A stretch of DNA of 64,000 nucleotides from JAHRAW01 sp965262585 (GTDB taxonomy: Bacteria; Pseudomonadota; Gammaproteobacteria; Arenicellales; Poriferihabitantaceae), in contig OZ253546.1 of assembly GCA_965262585.1 (NCBI GenBank), positions 1,302,001-1,366,000 of the forward strand. The letters are read 5' to 3'. Made by a program: the position numbers and the translations under genes. Numbering within the stretch: position 1 is the first letter of the stretch; each line of letters begins with the position of its first letter. Below are positions 26,114 through 35,337 of the stretch, in pieces. The notes beneath the pieces are model-generated. The model searched no databases. It saw nothing but the letters and a program-made list of their open reading frames with translations, and was not told the origin of the DNA.

Positions 26114-27346
26114 ATGAAACGAATCGTAATCACCGGCTGCGGCATCGTGTCCAGCCTCGGAAACAACCAAGCCGAAGTGTGCGAATCGCTGCGCCGTGGC
26201 AGATCCGGCATCGTCTTCAATCAGGAGTATGCCGACCTCGGCATGCGCAGCCGCGTGTGCGGCGAAATCAACCTCGACGCCGAGGCGATGATCGACCGCA
26301 AACTCTACCGCTTCATGGGCGACGCCGCGGCCTACAGTTACATCGCCATGGGCGAAGCCATCGAGCAAGCCGGATTGTCCGAATCCATGGTCTCAAACGA
26401 AAGAACCGGCCTGCTGCTCGGCACCGGCGGCGCATCACCGCAACACATCGTCCACGCCGCCGACACCCTGCGCGAGCGCGGCATTCGCCGGGTCGGGCCG
26501 TACATGGTTACCAAGACCATGGCCAGCACCATCACCGCCTGCGTCGGCACCGCCCTGAAAATCAAGGGCGTGTCTTACGCCATCAGTTCCGCCTGCTCCA
26601 CCAGCGCCCACTGCATCGGCCACGGTGCCGAGTTGATTGAACTCGGCAAGCAGGATGTGGTGTTTGCCGGCGGCGGCGAGGAATTGCACTGGACGCTGTC
26701 GGTATTGTTCGACGGCATGGGCGCGATGTCATCAAACTTCAATGATTCACCGACCACCGCATCTCGCCCCTACGACCGCGACCGAGACGGCTTCGTGATT
26801 TCCGGCGGTGCCGGGGTGGTGGTGCTGGAATCATTGCAACACGCCGAAAAACGCGGCGCGCCCATCCTCGCCGAACTGGTCGGCTATGGTGCCACCTCAG
26901 ACGGCTTCGATATGGTGCAACCCTCCGGCGAAGGCGCGGTGCGTTGCATGCGTCAGGCGATGCAACACCTCGACCCCGCCGAAACCCCGGTGCAATACAT
27001 CAACGCCCACGGCACCAGCACGCCGGTCGGCGATATGTGCGAACTCAAGGCCATCGCCGAAATATTCGGCAACGGCGAGGGCGCACCGTGGATAGGCTCC
27101 ACCAAATCCCTGAGCGGCCACGCCTTAGGTGCAGCCGGCGTCAACGAGACCATCTACACGCTGCTGATGATGAAAGAAGGCTTTGTCGCCGCCTCCGCCA
27201 ACATCGAAAACCTCGCCCCCGAAGCCATCGGCCATCCCATCGTGACCAAACGCCAAGACGGAGTCGACCTGCAAGTAGCCATGAGCAACAGTTTCGGTTT
27301 CGGCGGCACCAACAGCAGCCTGATATTCAAACGCTGGAGCGGATGA
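26114..27346 (+). CDS. fabB: 3-oxoacyl-ACP synthase I FabB
   Basis: Elongating condensing enzyme specific for unsaturated chains, 410 residues. Nucleophile C161 in SSACSTSAH, histidines H299 (NAHGTSTPVGD) and H336 (SLSGHALGAAG), and Lys331 form the KAS I site. GGGEELHWTLSVLFDGMGAM is typical of FabB rather than FabF. Start follows GAGGTGTAA. Its TGA overlaps the ATG of ctaA. Confidence 0.96.
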   Translation: MKRIVITGCGIVSSLGNNQAEVCESLRRGRSGIVFNQEYADLGMRSRVCGEINLDAEAMIDRKLYRFMGDAAAYSYIAMGEAIEQAGLSESMVSNERTGLLLGTGGASPQHIVHAADTLRERGIRRVGPYMVTKTMASTITACVGTALKIKGVSYAISSACSTSAHCIGHGAELIELGKQDVVFAGGGEELHWTLSVLFDGMGAMSSNFNDSPTTASRPYDRDRDGFVISGGAGVVVLESLQHAEKRGAPILAELVGYGATSDGFDMVQPSGEGAVRCMRQAMQHLDPAETPVQYINAHGTSTPVGDMCELKAIAEIFGNGEGAPWIGSTKSLSGHALGAAGVNETIYTLLMMKEGFVAASANIENLAPEAIGHPIVTKRQDGVDLQVAMSNSFGFGGTNSSLIFKRWSG

Positions 27347-28410
27347 TTCAACGACACTCGTCTTCATTCCCGCGCAGGCGGGAATCCAGTAAAACAAACT
27401 CGGCGCAAGCCGCTCCTTCATCCATCATCCTATGGCTATCGCTATGTTGCCTGCTGATATTTGCTCTGGTGGTTCTTGGCGGTGCAGTGCGCCTTACCGG
27501 TTCCGGGCTTTCCATGGTCGACTGGCGGCCCCTCGGCGGCATCCTTCCGCCTCTCAATAAAATAGAGTGGCTTCAAGCCTTCGAAAGTTATCGGCAATTC
27601 CCCGAGTTTCAACTCGTCAACCCCGACATGACCCTCGCCGGGTTTCGCTTCATATTCTGGATGGAATACGCCCACCGCCTGCTCGGGCGCGTAGTCGGCA
27701 TGGTATTCCTGCTGCCGTTTTTGTTTTTTCTGTGGCGCGGGATGTTGCCCCGGGCGGTGGCCGGCGGCCTGTGGGGACTGTTTTTTCTCGGCGCATTACA
27801 AGGATTGCTCGGCTGGTATATGGTGCAAAGCGGCCTCGCCGACAACCCCGAAGTCAGCCACTACCGCCTGCTGATGCACTTCATGCTGGCGGTCATCATT
27901 TATGCCTGTCTGGTAGGCATGGCGGCTAGCCTTCACCGACCCGCCACATCGCCCTCGCCCTCGTCCGCGCCCGCGCACCACACCGGCAAAATCGCCCTGG
28001 GCATGCTGCTATTAATGATGGCAAGCGGTGCGTTGGTGGCCGGTAGCGGCGCCGGCTACGCCTACAACACCTGGCCGAAAATGGGCACGCTATGGATACC
28101 CGAATCACTCCTAGCCCTGCACCCGTGGTGGCTCAATTTTGTCGAAAATCCGCTTGCCATCCAATTCACCCACCGCTGGCTGGCGGTGCTGGTACTCCTC
28201 GCCACCGGCGCATTCGCCCGCCGCCTGATGCGCACCGCCCGCCCCCTCGCCGCCGCCATCCTGCTGACGGCGGTAGCAACCCAATTCGCCCTCGGCATCG
28301 CCACTTTGCTACTGGGCGTCCCCGCCGCCCTCGGCATCGCCCACCAAGCCGGAGCGATGATTTTGCTGACCGTGATAGTGTTCAACCTCGCTATCTTGCC
28401 ACCCCGATAA
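27343..28410 (+). CDS. ctaA: Heme A synthase (COX15/CtaA family)
   Basis: Membrane enzyme that oxidises the C8 methyl of heme O to give heme A for the oxidase. From ATG 27343, overlapping the fabB stop by ATGA, it has 355 residues. Eight helices are expected; heme-ligand and signature stretches include GGAVRLTGSGLSMVDWRP, FWMEYAHRLLGR, VSHYRLLMHFMLA, FTHRWLAVLVL and GIAHQAGAMILL. The N-terminal 25 residues (IQRHSSSFPRRRESSKTN) are encoded by a dispersed palindromic repeat. No better start exists downstream before the first helix. Confidence 0.88.
   Translation: MIQRHSSSFPRRRESSKTNSAQAAPSSIILWLSLCCLLIFALVVLGGAVRLTGSGLSMVDWRPLGGILPPLNKIEWLQAFESYRQFPEFQLVNPDMTLAGFRFIFWMEYAHRLLGRVVGMVFLLPFLFFLWRGMLPRAVAGGLWGLFFLGALQGLLGWYMVQSGLADNPEVSHYRLLMHFMLAVIIYACLVGMAASLHRPATSPSPSSAPAHHTGKIALGMLLLMMASGALVAGSGAGYAYNTWPKMGTLWIPESLLALHPWWLNFVENPLAIQFTHRWLAVLVLLATGAFARRLMRTARPLAAAILLTAVATQFALGIATLLLGVPAALGIAHQAGAMILLTVIVFNLAILPPR
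27363..27419. repeat. Dispersed palindromic repeat inside the ctaA reading frame
   Basis: TCATTCCCGCGCAGGCGGGA, then ATCCAGTAAAACAAACTCGG and CGCAAGCCGCTCCTT (parts given separately) match the repeat family seen in gaps elsewhere. It lies 18 bp after the ctaA start and is translated as FPRRRESSKTN. Confidence 0.85.
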
Positions 28411-28477
28411 ATTACAACATAAAAAACAATAAGTTACACCAAAAACCCTAAAAAACGCAGGAAATCACAAAAATTCC

Positions 28478-28505
28478 TTGACAAACATTAACAAAATGTT
28501 AATAT
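28478..28505 (+). promoter_or_regulatory. Sigma-70-type promoter without a downstream gene
   Basis: TTGACA (28478-28483), 16-bp spacer, TAATAT (28500-28505). The start point should be near 28512. No plus-strand reading frame of note follows; a terminator hairpin lies about 160 bp downstream. Confidence 0.6.
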
Positions 28506-28511
28506 TCGCCC

Positions 28512-28697
28512 CACTAATGATGCATTCGGCATCGTTGCGCTATTTTAATAGTGCGTGGTAAATACTATTACTACGCATAAAAATCCCGTTTTACGGCACA
28601 TAAGTGCTTGATTAGCATTGTGATTCGCGGTTATCACGCAGTTTTTTCGGTTAGAAAGTCAAGATCAAAAAAAACCGGAGCCGAAGCCCCGGTTTTT
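28512..28697 (+). ncRNA. Candidate small RNA
   Basis: Bounded by the promoter at 28478 and the hairpin plus TTTTT at 28674-28697, giving a transcript of about 185 nt. Internal hairpins are possible at GCGCTATT/AATAGTGC and GTGAT/ATCAC. No ribosome-binding site with a sizeable frame. Family unknown. The hairpin is stronger on the minus strand, where it serves the porin gene, so the RNA remains a prediction. Confidence 0.35.
28667..28697. terminator. Intrinsic terminator, mainly for the porin gene
   Basis: On the minus strand ACCGGGGC-TTCG-GCTCCGGT makes an 8-bp stem with a stable UUCG loop followed by a run of Ts. On the plus strand the same hairpin (one A-C mismatch) is followed by five Ts, so it can work both ways. 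Confidence 0.85.
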
Positions 28698-28798
28698 CAT
28701 ACAGGTGGGATTTGGGGGGAACACATACGAGAGGTGCAGACCCCCTCGCATGCAGAGGTATCTCACGCCTCCCCCCGCATCCCATTTACCGCATAGGA

Positions 28799-30034
28799 TT
28801 AAAAATCAACCCGCATGCCAATGTAATGGCGGGAACCGTCCCAATTTTTGTTCTCGCTGTCGAGGTCGACGGCTTCGTAGTAAATCTTCAGACCACCGCC
28901 TACGTTGTGGTAGACACCCCAGGTGAATTGCTCTGAATCATCATTACTTACCGAAACACCTGTGCTCTCGCTTCTAACTTGACGACCATCATCAGCCTCG
29001 GAGTAACCAAGCAACCAATTGGTTTTTTCGCTGAAGTTACCACCGCCATAGATAAAGAAGGTATCAATATCATCATTAGCCTTAATAACGAAACCGAGAC
29101 TGCTTACATCACTTTCCCCGGTATTATCAGTAGAATTACCGTTATCGTTGGCATCAATCGTACCCGTTACTGGGATATCTCTTACATCATCCCGTTCATA
29201 GTTCTGCCAACCGACCGACAACCAGTATCCACCGAAATTGCCTTTTATAGCAACACCGATGCGCTCTTCGTCGTGGCCAATTTCATCTTCACCTTCAAAC
29301 TCCCCAGTAGCTAAAGCCCCATCACCTGCGGTACCATCCGCCGACAATACAAATGAACGGTTGTTAAGAGGGGAATCATTGGCATCCTCACGTTCTTCGG
29401 AATCCCAAGCCGCAGCAATGGTGAAACTGTCACTGATTGCCCAACTTAAGCCAAGACCTACACCGTCACCACGGAGTTTTTCCGCCACACCTGATCCTTC
29501 GTTGCCATCATCATTCACGCGAACATCCAATTCAGCATATATCGGGCCGAAGGAATTGGAATACTTGATGGTGTTGGAAGTACGGAAAGGAGCACCGCCG
29601 ACAGATGAGTACAGGTAGTAGCCGAGCGAGTAGGTCGGGCTGACTAGCGTACCGAAAGTGTTGAAGTAGGAACTCCACTGGTTACCGACATCGATACGAC
29701 CGAAAGGTCCGGAAAGACCGACTGTGGCAATACGGATGTCGTTGATGCCCGGCTCTTCTTTGTCGGTAGTGGTAGCAAACTCATACCGCCCGTGGGCGGT
29801 CAAGCCGTTACCGATTTCCTTGTTGTATTTGATGCCAAAACGGGATGAAACGCTGCTCACATCGGTGCTCGAATCACTCTCATCGAAGCCGGGAGTATCG
29901 GGGTCATCATTCACAGCGATGTCGTTAATATCAATGGCGTTGTTGATACGGCCATATAGCGTAACCTCGCCATATGCCGCCACCGGCGCCACTATTGCGG
30001 CGGACACGGCGGCTGCGATTAGTTTTTTGTTCAT
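28799..30034 (-). CDS. Outer membrane porin (general Gram-negative porin)
   Basis: 411 residues with a signal peptide (MNKKLIAAAVSAAIVAPVAA) and a first strand GEVTLYGRINNAID, then alternating beta strands and acidic loops. The end, RHYIGMRVDF, has the C-terminal phenylalanine required for BAM insertion. It should form a trimeric beta-barrel for small solutes; specificity is unclear. GAGAGGTAACTC precedes the ATG. Monocistronic between two strong signals, suggesting high expression. Confidence 0.9.
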   Translation of the reverse strand: MNKKLIAAAVSAAIVAPVAAYGEVTLYGRINNAIDINDIAVNDDPDTPGFDESDSSTDVSSVSSRFGIKYNKEIGNGLTAHGRYEFATTTDKEEPGINDIRIATVGLSGPFGRIDVGNQWSSYFNTFGTLVSPTYSLGYYLYSSVGGAPFRTSNTIKYSNSFGPIYAELDVRVNDDGNEGSGVAEKLRGDGVGLGLSWAISDSFTIAAAWDSEEREDANDSPLNNRSFVLSADGTAGDGALATGEFEGEDEIGHDEERIGVAIKGNFGGYWLSVGWQNYERDDVRDIPVTGTIDANDNGNSTDNTGESDVSSLGFVIKANDDIDTFFIYGGGNFSEKTNWLLGYSEADDGRQVRSESTGVSVSNDDSEQFTWGVYHNVGGGLKIYYEAVDLDSENKNWDGSRHYIGMRVDF

Positions 30035-30165
30035 GAGTTACCTCTCGGTTATAGTATTTACCGAGTACTATCGAAACCAAGAACAAACCCAAAAGGACAG
30101 ATCGCGACCTTTCCCTACGGGGGGCGACGGGGATTGCCGGTGGCAATGCGGACAGGCACAGGGGC

Positions 30166-31326
30166 CTACCCGGCTTCCGCCGCTGGCAGGCTTTGCAGTA
30201 CATCATCCAAAAACCGGTAGCCACGCTCGCCGCATCCTATGTGGCCTTTTTCGTACACCACCCAGCCTCGGGTGATGGCGTCGTCCAGTAAGGCGACTGC
30301 TTCGCCGGTGCTGTGGCCGGTGCGGGTTGTGATCAGGCGGGTATCGAAGCCGTCGGTTAGGCGTAGGGCGTTCATCAGGAACTCAAACAATACCTCGTGG
30401 CTCGGGACTTCTCCGCTCCCGCCGACTCCCCGCTCGTCTCCCACCGAATCCAAATAACGCTGCGGATGCTTTTGTTTCCAGTAGCGGGTGATTTGGCTGT
30501 GGTGGGTGATTTTCCCATGGGCGCCGGCGCCGATGCCGAGGTAGTCGCCGAATTGCCAGTAGTTGAGGTTGTGTTGGCATTGCTGGCCCGGCTTGGCGTG
30601 GGCGGAAACTTCGTAGCGGTTGTAGCCGTGCCCGGCTGCCAGTTGGTGCAGTTCTTCCTGCATTTCCACGATGCGGTCGTGGTCTGGCAAGTTCGGGGGA
30701 TGGCGGTGGAACCAGGTGTTGGGCTCGATGGTGAGTTGGTAGAGCGACAGGTGGGGCGGTGAAAACTCCAGAGCAGATTCCAAGTCGCGGAGTGCCGCTT
30801 GTGGGGTTTGTTCCGGCAGGCCATACATTAAGTCGAGGTTGAAGTTGGTGAATCCGGCGTCACGGGCGGCGCGAATGGCGGCGCGGATTTCATCGGCGGT
30901 GTGAATGCGTCCGAGCCGCGCAAGGTGGGCGTCGTTAAAACTCTGCGCGCCCAGCGACAGGCGGTTGACGCCGGCCGCTCGGTAGGCGGCGAAGTCATCG
31001 TGTTCGACGGCGCCGGGGTTGGCTTCCATGGTGATTTCGATGGACTCGTCGAACGGCAGGCGCGCCCGGACTTCCCTCAGCAAGCGAGCGATGGCGGGAG
31101 CACCAAACAAACTCGGCGTGCCGCCGCCCATGAAGATGGAAACTAGTTTTCGCCGGGCGCTGGGGTGGATGGCGAGGTCGTGGTCCAGGTCACGAATCAG
31201 CGCGTCGATATAGGCCGGTTGGTTGACGGGGGCGCGTTGCCGATGGGAATTGAAATCGCAGTAGGGACATTTTTTTACGCACCAGGGGAAATGGACATAA
31301 AGAGACAGGGGGGGTGCGGTATGCAT
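30166..31326 (-). CDS. hemW: Radical SAM heme chaperone HemW
   Basis: About 386 residues from ATG 31326 (MHTAPPLSLYVHFPW). SAM-cluster cysteines are C16-x3-C20-x2-C23 (CVKKCPYC), followed by FMGGGTPSLF. The fourth cysteine of true HemN is not present in this position, which fits HemW, a heme-binding chaperone that transfers heme to respiratory enzymes. The earlier start at 31383 adds an unconserved stretch. Transcribed alone or with the small frame behind it. Confidence 0.9.
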   Translation of the reverse strand: MHTAPPLSLYVHFPWCVKKCPYCDFNSHRQRAPVNQPAYIDALIRDLDHDLAIHPSARRKLVSIFMGGGTPSLFGAPAIARLLREVRARLPFDESIEITMEANPGAVEHDDFAAYRAAGVNRLSLGAQSFNDAHLARLGRIHTADEIRAAIRAARDAGFTNFNLDLMYGLPEQTPQAALRDLESALEFSPPHLSLYQLTIEPNTWFHRHPPNLPDHDRIVEMQEELHQLAAGHGYNRYEVSAHAKPGQQCQHNLNYWQFGDYLGIGAGAHGKITHHSQITRYWKQKHPQRYLDSVGDERGVGGSGEVPSHEVLFEFLMNALRLTDGFDTRLITTRTGHSTGEAVALLDDAITRGWVVYEKGHIGCGERGYRFLDDVLQSLPAAEAG

Positions 31327-31452
31327 ATCAAAGATTATATTGGCAACCGGTTTGCGCCGGGTGCGCAAGCGGCACATTTGCAAACCGGGGTATTTACAAA
31401 ACCGCGCCGATGTCGGTGGCGGCCTATCCTTCGCAGGATGCGCAGATTGCCT

Positions 31453-31560
31453 TTACTTCGGCTTGGTGTCGCCGCGGCGCGCTTCGGTGCGAATGACCAA
31501 AATCATTATCACTGCCCAGAGAACCGTCGCAGTCAGCACGGCAAGGAAACCAGCATCCAT
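31453..31560 (-). CDS. Possible 35-residue membrane peptide
   Basis: Minus-strand frame MDAGFLAVLTATVLW, one hydrophobic helix, then the basic tail RTEARRGDTKPK and TAA. A GAGGG motif lies 8 bp before the ATG. No family recognised. It lies between the ParA-like gene and hemW, all in the same direction. Confidence 0.4.
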   Translation of the reverse strand: MDAGFLAVLTATVLWAVIMILVIRTEARRGDTKPK

Positions 31561-31621
31561 CAAACTACCCTCGAAACGCCTATCTAATTTGCGCTCCCGC
31601 GCAACATCGTGGTGTCAAACT

Positions 31622-32245
31622 TCATTTCTCCACCCAGCGAATCAGCGGCCGCCACTGCTCCACATCTTGCCCCACCTGATACGGCGACATTTCAAAAATT
31701 CCATACCCGGCATCAGCGGCGCGGATGTAGTTCTGGGCATCCCGCAGGTGAGTGATGAGGGGGATTTTTATCCGCCGCAGGAACTGTTCGAGGTTGTGGT
31801 AGATGACGGTGTTTTCGCGGACGCGGTTGGCGACCAGGCCCACCGAGGCGGTGTGCAGGAGATCGCTGAGCATGAGTTCGCCGATGAAATGGCCGGCGGC
31901 GCGGATGTCGATGGGCGATGGCAACACCGGCAGGATTACGCGGTCGGCGAATGCGAACAGGCGCTTTAACTGCTGGAGTGGGATGCGCGCCGGGGAGTCG
32001 ATAATGACCCGCTGAATATCATCGGACACGCTGGCACGACCGGCCTGACCGAGGCTGGCGTCTATGCCCTGAATAGGATTCAAATCCGAACTCCGCTGGG
32101 CCAGCCATTCAAGGCTGGATTGCTGGGGATCGTAATCCACCAACGCCACGGGCACTTTCCACAGCGCGTAGTAACTGGCCAGATTGGTAGCCAGCGTGGA
32201 TTTCCCACAGCCGCCCTTGGAATTCACCACCAAAATTGTTTTCAT
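31622..32245 (-). CDS. ParA/MinD-type ATPase
   Basis: 207 residues from ATG 32245, after GGAGAATGCG. Deviant Walker A VNSKGGCGKST (residues 8-17; Lys10 and Lys15), switch I-like VDYDPQQSSLEW, and IIDSPA for Walker B. ParA-like ATPases dimerise on ATP and position cargo such as plasmids, chemoreceptors or enzymes. No parB or parS is visible, so this is an orphan with unknown cargo, not clear chromosome-partition ParA. Confidence 0.85.
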   Translation of the reverse strand: MKTILVVNSKGGCGKSTLATNLASYYALWKVPVALVDYDPQQSSLEWLAQRSSDLNPIQGIDASLGQAGRASVSDDIQRVIIDSPARIPLQQLKRLFAFADRVILPVLPSPIDIRAAGHFIGELMLSDLLHTASVGLVANRVRENTVIYHNLEQFLRRIKIPLITHLRDAQNYIRAADAGYGIFEMSPYQVGQDVEQWRPLIRWVEK

Positions 32246-32449
32246 CGCATTCTCCTGTTGTTTTCGCTTGCGCCGGGTGGCCGGCGTTGAGGAATTATGA
32301 GGCATTCTATAGGGCAATGCCGGGGAAATTCAATAGCCATATATGCCGTTCACCACCTATTATGCTTTGGATGAGGCTGAAATAGGGAGGGATTGTGGAT
32401 TTTCCGACCTCGTAGGGGCATCGCCCTGCTTATCCGAAGCGGCAGAGTT

Positions 32450-32490
32450 ACTCATTATAATGTCCGGCGCAAGCCGCTTCCTTATACCGT
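32450..32490. repeat. Partial dispersed repeat
   Basis: ATAATGTCCGGCGCAAGCCG and CTTCCTTATA are a truncated copy of the repeat family, at the 3' end of the MFS gene. Confidence 0.6.
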
Positions 32491-33624
32491 TAGGATTTTA
32501 ATTTTTGTGGCGATTAATGCGGCGGTGGTTAGCATCAGGGCTGAGATCATTACCAACGCTTGCCAGCCAAGGCCGAGGTAGACATAGCCCGATAGCCACG
32601 AGCCGAGGGCGCCGCTGGAATAATAAATGGATACATATAATCCGTTGACTACGCCTTTGTGTTCGGTTGCGAGTTCGTTGGCGAGGCCGAATAGTGCGGC
32701 GTGGATGAAAAACATTCCGGCGGCGAATATGAACATCGTTGCGAATAACACGGTGGCGTCGGGCACGATGTAGAGCGTTAGGCCGATGGCGTTCACGCCG
32801 AGACCGAGGAGCAAGGCGCGATTGACGGAACCGCAGGCGCGCACGATTTGAGATGAAAAGACCGCGGCGGGAATGCCGACCAGATAGCCGGTATACAACA
32901 GCGAGGCGTGCAGCGATCCGCTCGATGGGGCGATTTCTGCGAGTCGGAATGGCAGTAGGTTGAGCATCCCGGAGAACACGATGAAAGCGCAGGACAACAC
33001 CAGATAACTGTTGCGGTATAGCGGGGTGGCGAGCACTCGTTTGATGCTGCGCACATCGAGGCGTTGAAAATCGATTTCGGCATCGGCGTCGAGGTGGCGC
33101 AACATCACCCACGCCGGTAGCAATAGCAATCCCATGAGCACGAACATCCACTGCCAGTTGAGCCAGTGGGTGAGCAAACCGCCGAGCAAGCGGCTGGTGA
33201 AACCGCCGAAGATGGTCGCGCCGATATACCAGCCCATGATGCGCCGCAGTTTGCCGGGCGGTGCCATAGTGGCGCAATAAGTGGTGAGCGAAGTGAAGAT
33301 CGCCGGTAGTAACAAGCCTTGCACAAAGCGCAACGCCAAGAGATGCCAGAATTCGGTCGCCGCGAAAAATGCGAGTTGGTTGATGATTAACAACAACACC
33401 GCCATACGCAACATCGAGCGCGCCGGAATCGCCTGCAAAAAATAGCCGTAGATGATCGGCGCAAGCGCGAGTGGTGCAAGCGTAAACGTAACCAACAACG
33501 CACTATCGGCGGCGCTCACGCCAAACTCGGCACTCAGCAACGGCAGAATCGGCTGCGGCGTATACAAAGTACAAAACGACAGGAAAGTCGTGCCGAGCGC
33601 AATCAGCAGGTTTTTGTCATTCAT
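32482..33624 (-). CDS. MFS transporter
   Basis: 380 residues from ATG 33624 (MNDKNLLIALGTTFLSF) with about twelve membrane helices. The N-half has PILPLLSAEFGVSAADSALL and a later RFVQGLLLPAIFTSL with R-x2-QG of motif C-like helices; the loop region GWYIGATIFGGFTSRLLGGL follows. Pattern fits the YnfM/AraJ-like drug or metabolite exporters; substrate unknown. The frame extends upstream to 33771 but without good codons. Confidence 0.88.
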   Translation of the reverse strand: MNDKNLLIALGTTFLSFCTLYTPQPILPLLSAEFGVSAADSALLVTFTLAPLALAPIIYGYFLQAIPARSMLRMAVLLLIINQLAFFAATEFWHLLALRFVQGLLLPAIFTSLTTYCATMAPPGKLRRIMGWYIGATIFGGFTSRLLGGLLTHWLNWQWMFVLMGLLLLPAWVMLRHLDADAEIDFQRLDVRSIKRVLATPLYRNSYLVLSCAFIVFSGMLNLLPFRLAEIAPSSGSLHASLLYTGYLVGIPAAVFSSQIVRACGSVNRALLLGLGVNAIGLTLYIVPDATVLFATMFIFAAGMFFIHAALFGLANELATEHKGVVNGLYVSIYYSSGALGSWLSGYVYLGLGWQALVMISALMLTTAALIATKIKILTV

Positions 33625-33754
33625 CCGGCGGTCGGCGTGGGAATGTGCGGGGGGGATTATAGGGTAAGTTTGGGATGGGGGGGTTGCGGTTGCGCTAGGC
33701 GCGGGGGGTGCGCGTGACGCGCAATGCGGGGGGTTTGTGCCGGTTCTTAGTAAT

Positions 33755-33846
33755 GAACGGCTACGCCGCACATTTTTTTACTGGATTCCAGTTGCGCGGG
33801 AATGACGGGGTTATGTTTTTCGTAGGGACAGGTGCCTGTCCCTACG
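33755..33846. repeat. Two dispersed repeats upstream of the MFS gene
   Basis: 33755-33807 is a GAACGGCTACGCCG...TGGATTCCAG-GCGGGAATGACG copy. 33821-33846 is a perfect 26-bp palindrome, CGTAGGGACAGG-TG-CCTGTCCCTACG, a second family also seen, imperfectly, at 24302, 30153, 39160 and 52645. It could act as a terminator for the fadL-like or MFS transcripts. Confidence 0.8.
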
Positions 33847-33858
33847 AGGTTGGGCGTG

Positions 33859-35163
33859 CTATTTATTCAGGTCTATATGCAGTTGCAGGGCAAAGATATT
33901 TGCTGCGGTGTCTTCGTATTTGCCGTTTAGGTTGGAGGCTACCGCTTGAGGTGTCGCGCCCGGTATGCCGCTGAGGGTTGTTTGATTAATCGCGGCGTCG
34001 TCGGTGAACAAATGCGCGAAGGAGAAATCGATGCGCATTCGGGGGGTTGCTTGATAACTGCCGCCGGCGGTTAGCCATTCGCGGTTGCTGTCGGGGATGC
34101 GCGGGGTGCGGTAGGTGTCGTTTTTGATGGGCGATTCATCGCGGGCGTAACCGGCGCGCACTGTCCAGCGGTCGGTGGGGCGGTAGCGGAGGCCGATGCT
34201 GTAGGTGTTTGAATTTTTCCAGTTTTGCGGGGTGACATCCGCCGCCCCGCCGTTGTCCAATTCGATGCGTAGTTCTTCGAACTCGCTCCAGTCGGTGTGG
34301 CGAATGGTGGCGAATAGGTCGAATTGGTCGCTGAGTTTTTTGAAGCCGGACAGGTATATGGTGGACGGCAAGTTCAGATCGGCACTGGCGCCGGTTTTTA
34401 CGCCGAGTCCGGGGATGGTCAGGTCGCCGTCCAATTCAAGGGCGGTGCGCGAGCGGTATCCTAAGCCGATGCGCGCATTTTCATCGCCGACTACGATGCC
34501 GAAATTAAAACCAACGCCGGTGTCGTCGCCTTCTACGGTGGCGCGGGCATCGGGGTTGCCGGCGCCGGTATACAGGGCGCGACTGAGTTCGGCGTCGGCG
34601 GTGATTAAGGTAATACCGGCGCCGATGCTGAAGGTGTCGTTCACTTTGTATGCCACCGCCGGGTTGATTTCAACGGTGATGAGTTCGGTTTTGATGGCGT
34701 GATAGCGGCCAATCCAGTTGGCGTTGTATTCGGTGGTCAAGCCAAACGGCGAGGTGATGCCGATGCCGTAGCGCAGGTTTGTGCCGAGGTCGGCGGCGTA
34801 AAAGAAATTCGGCACCAGCGCGTCTTCACCGCCATTCGCTTCGATTCCGGTTGCGGGTGTGGGTGGCGAAATGGTCGGGAGTAGCGGAGTTTCGGTGGAG
34901 TTGAGGTTCTTGAATTGTGCGTTCGGGTGAATGGAATGTAATCCGAATTGGAAATCGCGCCCGGTGCCGAGCATTAACCCGGCCGGGTTGTGGAACAGGT
35001 CGGCGGGCCCGTTGCCGGTGATGCCGGCGCCGGCAAAAGCCAACCCCAAGCCGCTGACGCTGGTTTCGCTTACTTGAAATCCGGCCGCTAATGCGCTTCC
35101 GCTGACCAGCGGGAATGCGATTGCAGTTGCGATGAGTGAACGGATTATTGTTGAAATTTTCAT
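33859..35163 (-). CDS. FadL/TodX-type outer membrane transport protein
   Basis: 434 residues: signal peptide ending ALA (residue 26), then GFQVSETSVSGLGLAFAGAG, the N-terminal plug or hatch of FadL, and NPAGLM. It carries the hydrophobic-substrate channel through a 14-strand barrel; substrates could be long-chain fatty acids or hydrocarbons. Last strands include IFALQLHIDLNK. Upstream is a repeat and the IS30 remnant. Confidence 0.9.
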   Translation of the reverse strand: MKISTIIRSLIATAIAFPLVSGSALAAGFQVSETSVSGLGLAFAGAGITGNGPADLFHNPAGLMLGTGRDFQFGLHSIHPNAQFKNLNSTETPLLPTISPPTPATGIEANGGEDALVPNFFYAADLGTNLRYGIGITSPFGLTTEYNANWIGRYHAIKTELITVEINPAVAYKVNDTFSIGAGITLITADAELSRALYTGAGNPDARATVEGDDTGVGFNFGIVVGDENARIGLGYRSRTALELDGDLTIPGLGVKTGASADLNLPSTIYLSGFKKLSDQFDLFATIRHTDWSEFEELRIELDNGGAADVTPQNWKNSNTYSIGLRYRPTDRWTVRAGYARDESPIKNDTYRTPRIPDSNREWLTAGGSYQATPRMRIDFSFAHLFTDDAAINQTTLSGIPGATPQAVASNLNGKYEDTAANIFALQLHIDLNK

Positions 35164-35182
35164 TATGAGTGCTTCCTTTATA

Positions 35183-35240
35183 AAGTCCGGCTACGCCGGG
35201 ATTGTTTTCCTGGATTCCAGTTGCGCGGGAATGACGATGG
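35183..35240. repeat. Dispersed palindromic element
   Basis: AAGTCCGGCTACGCCGGGAT followed by the GGATTCCAG-GCGGGAATGACG half, directly upstream of the fadL-like gene. Confidence 0.75.
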
Positions 35241-35337
35241 GTGGAGGGAATACAAACGATGCGACTTGGTATGATGCGATTTGCAACCGGGCGGGAGGAT
35301 AGCGGTTTTTGAAAATTAATCAAGGAGTGTCTGTGGC

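Noticed and set aside
31622..32245. Chromosome-partition parA
   Set aside because: No parB, gidAB or parS nearby; only an orphan ParA-type ATPase can be supported.
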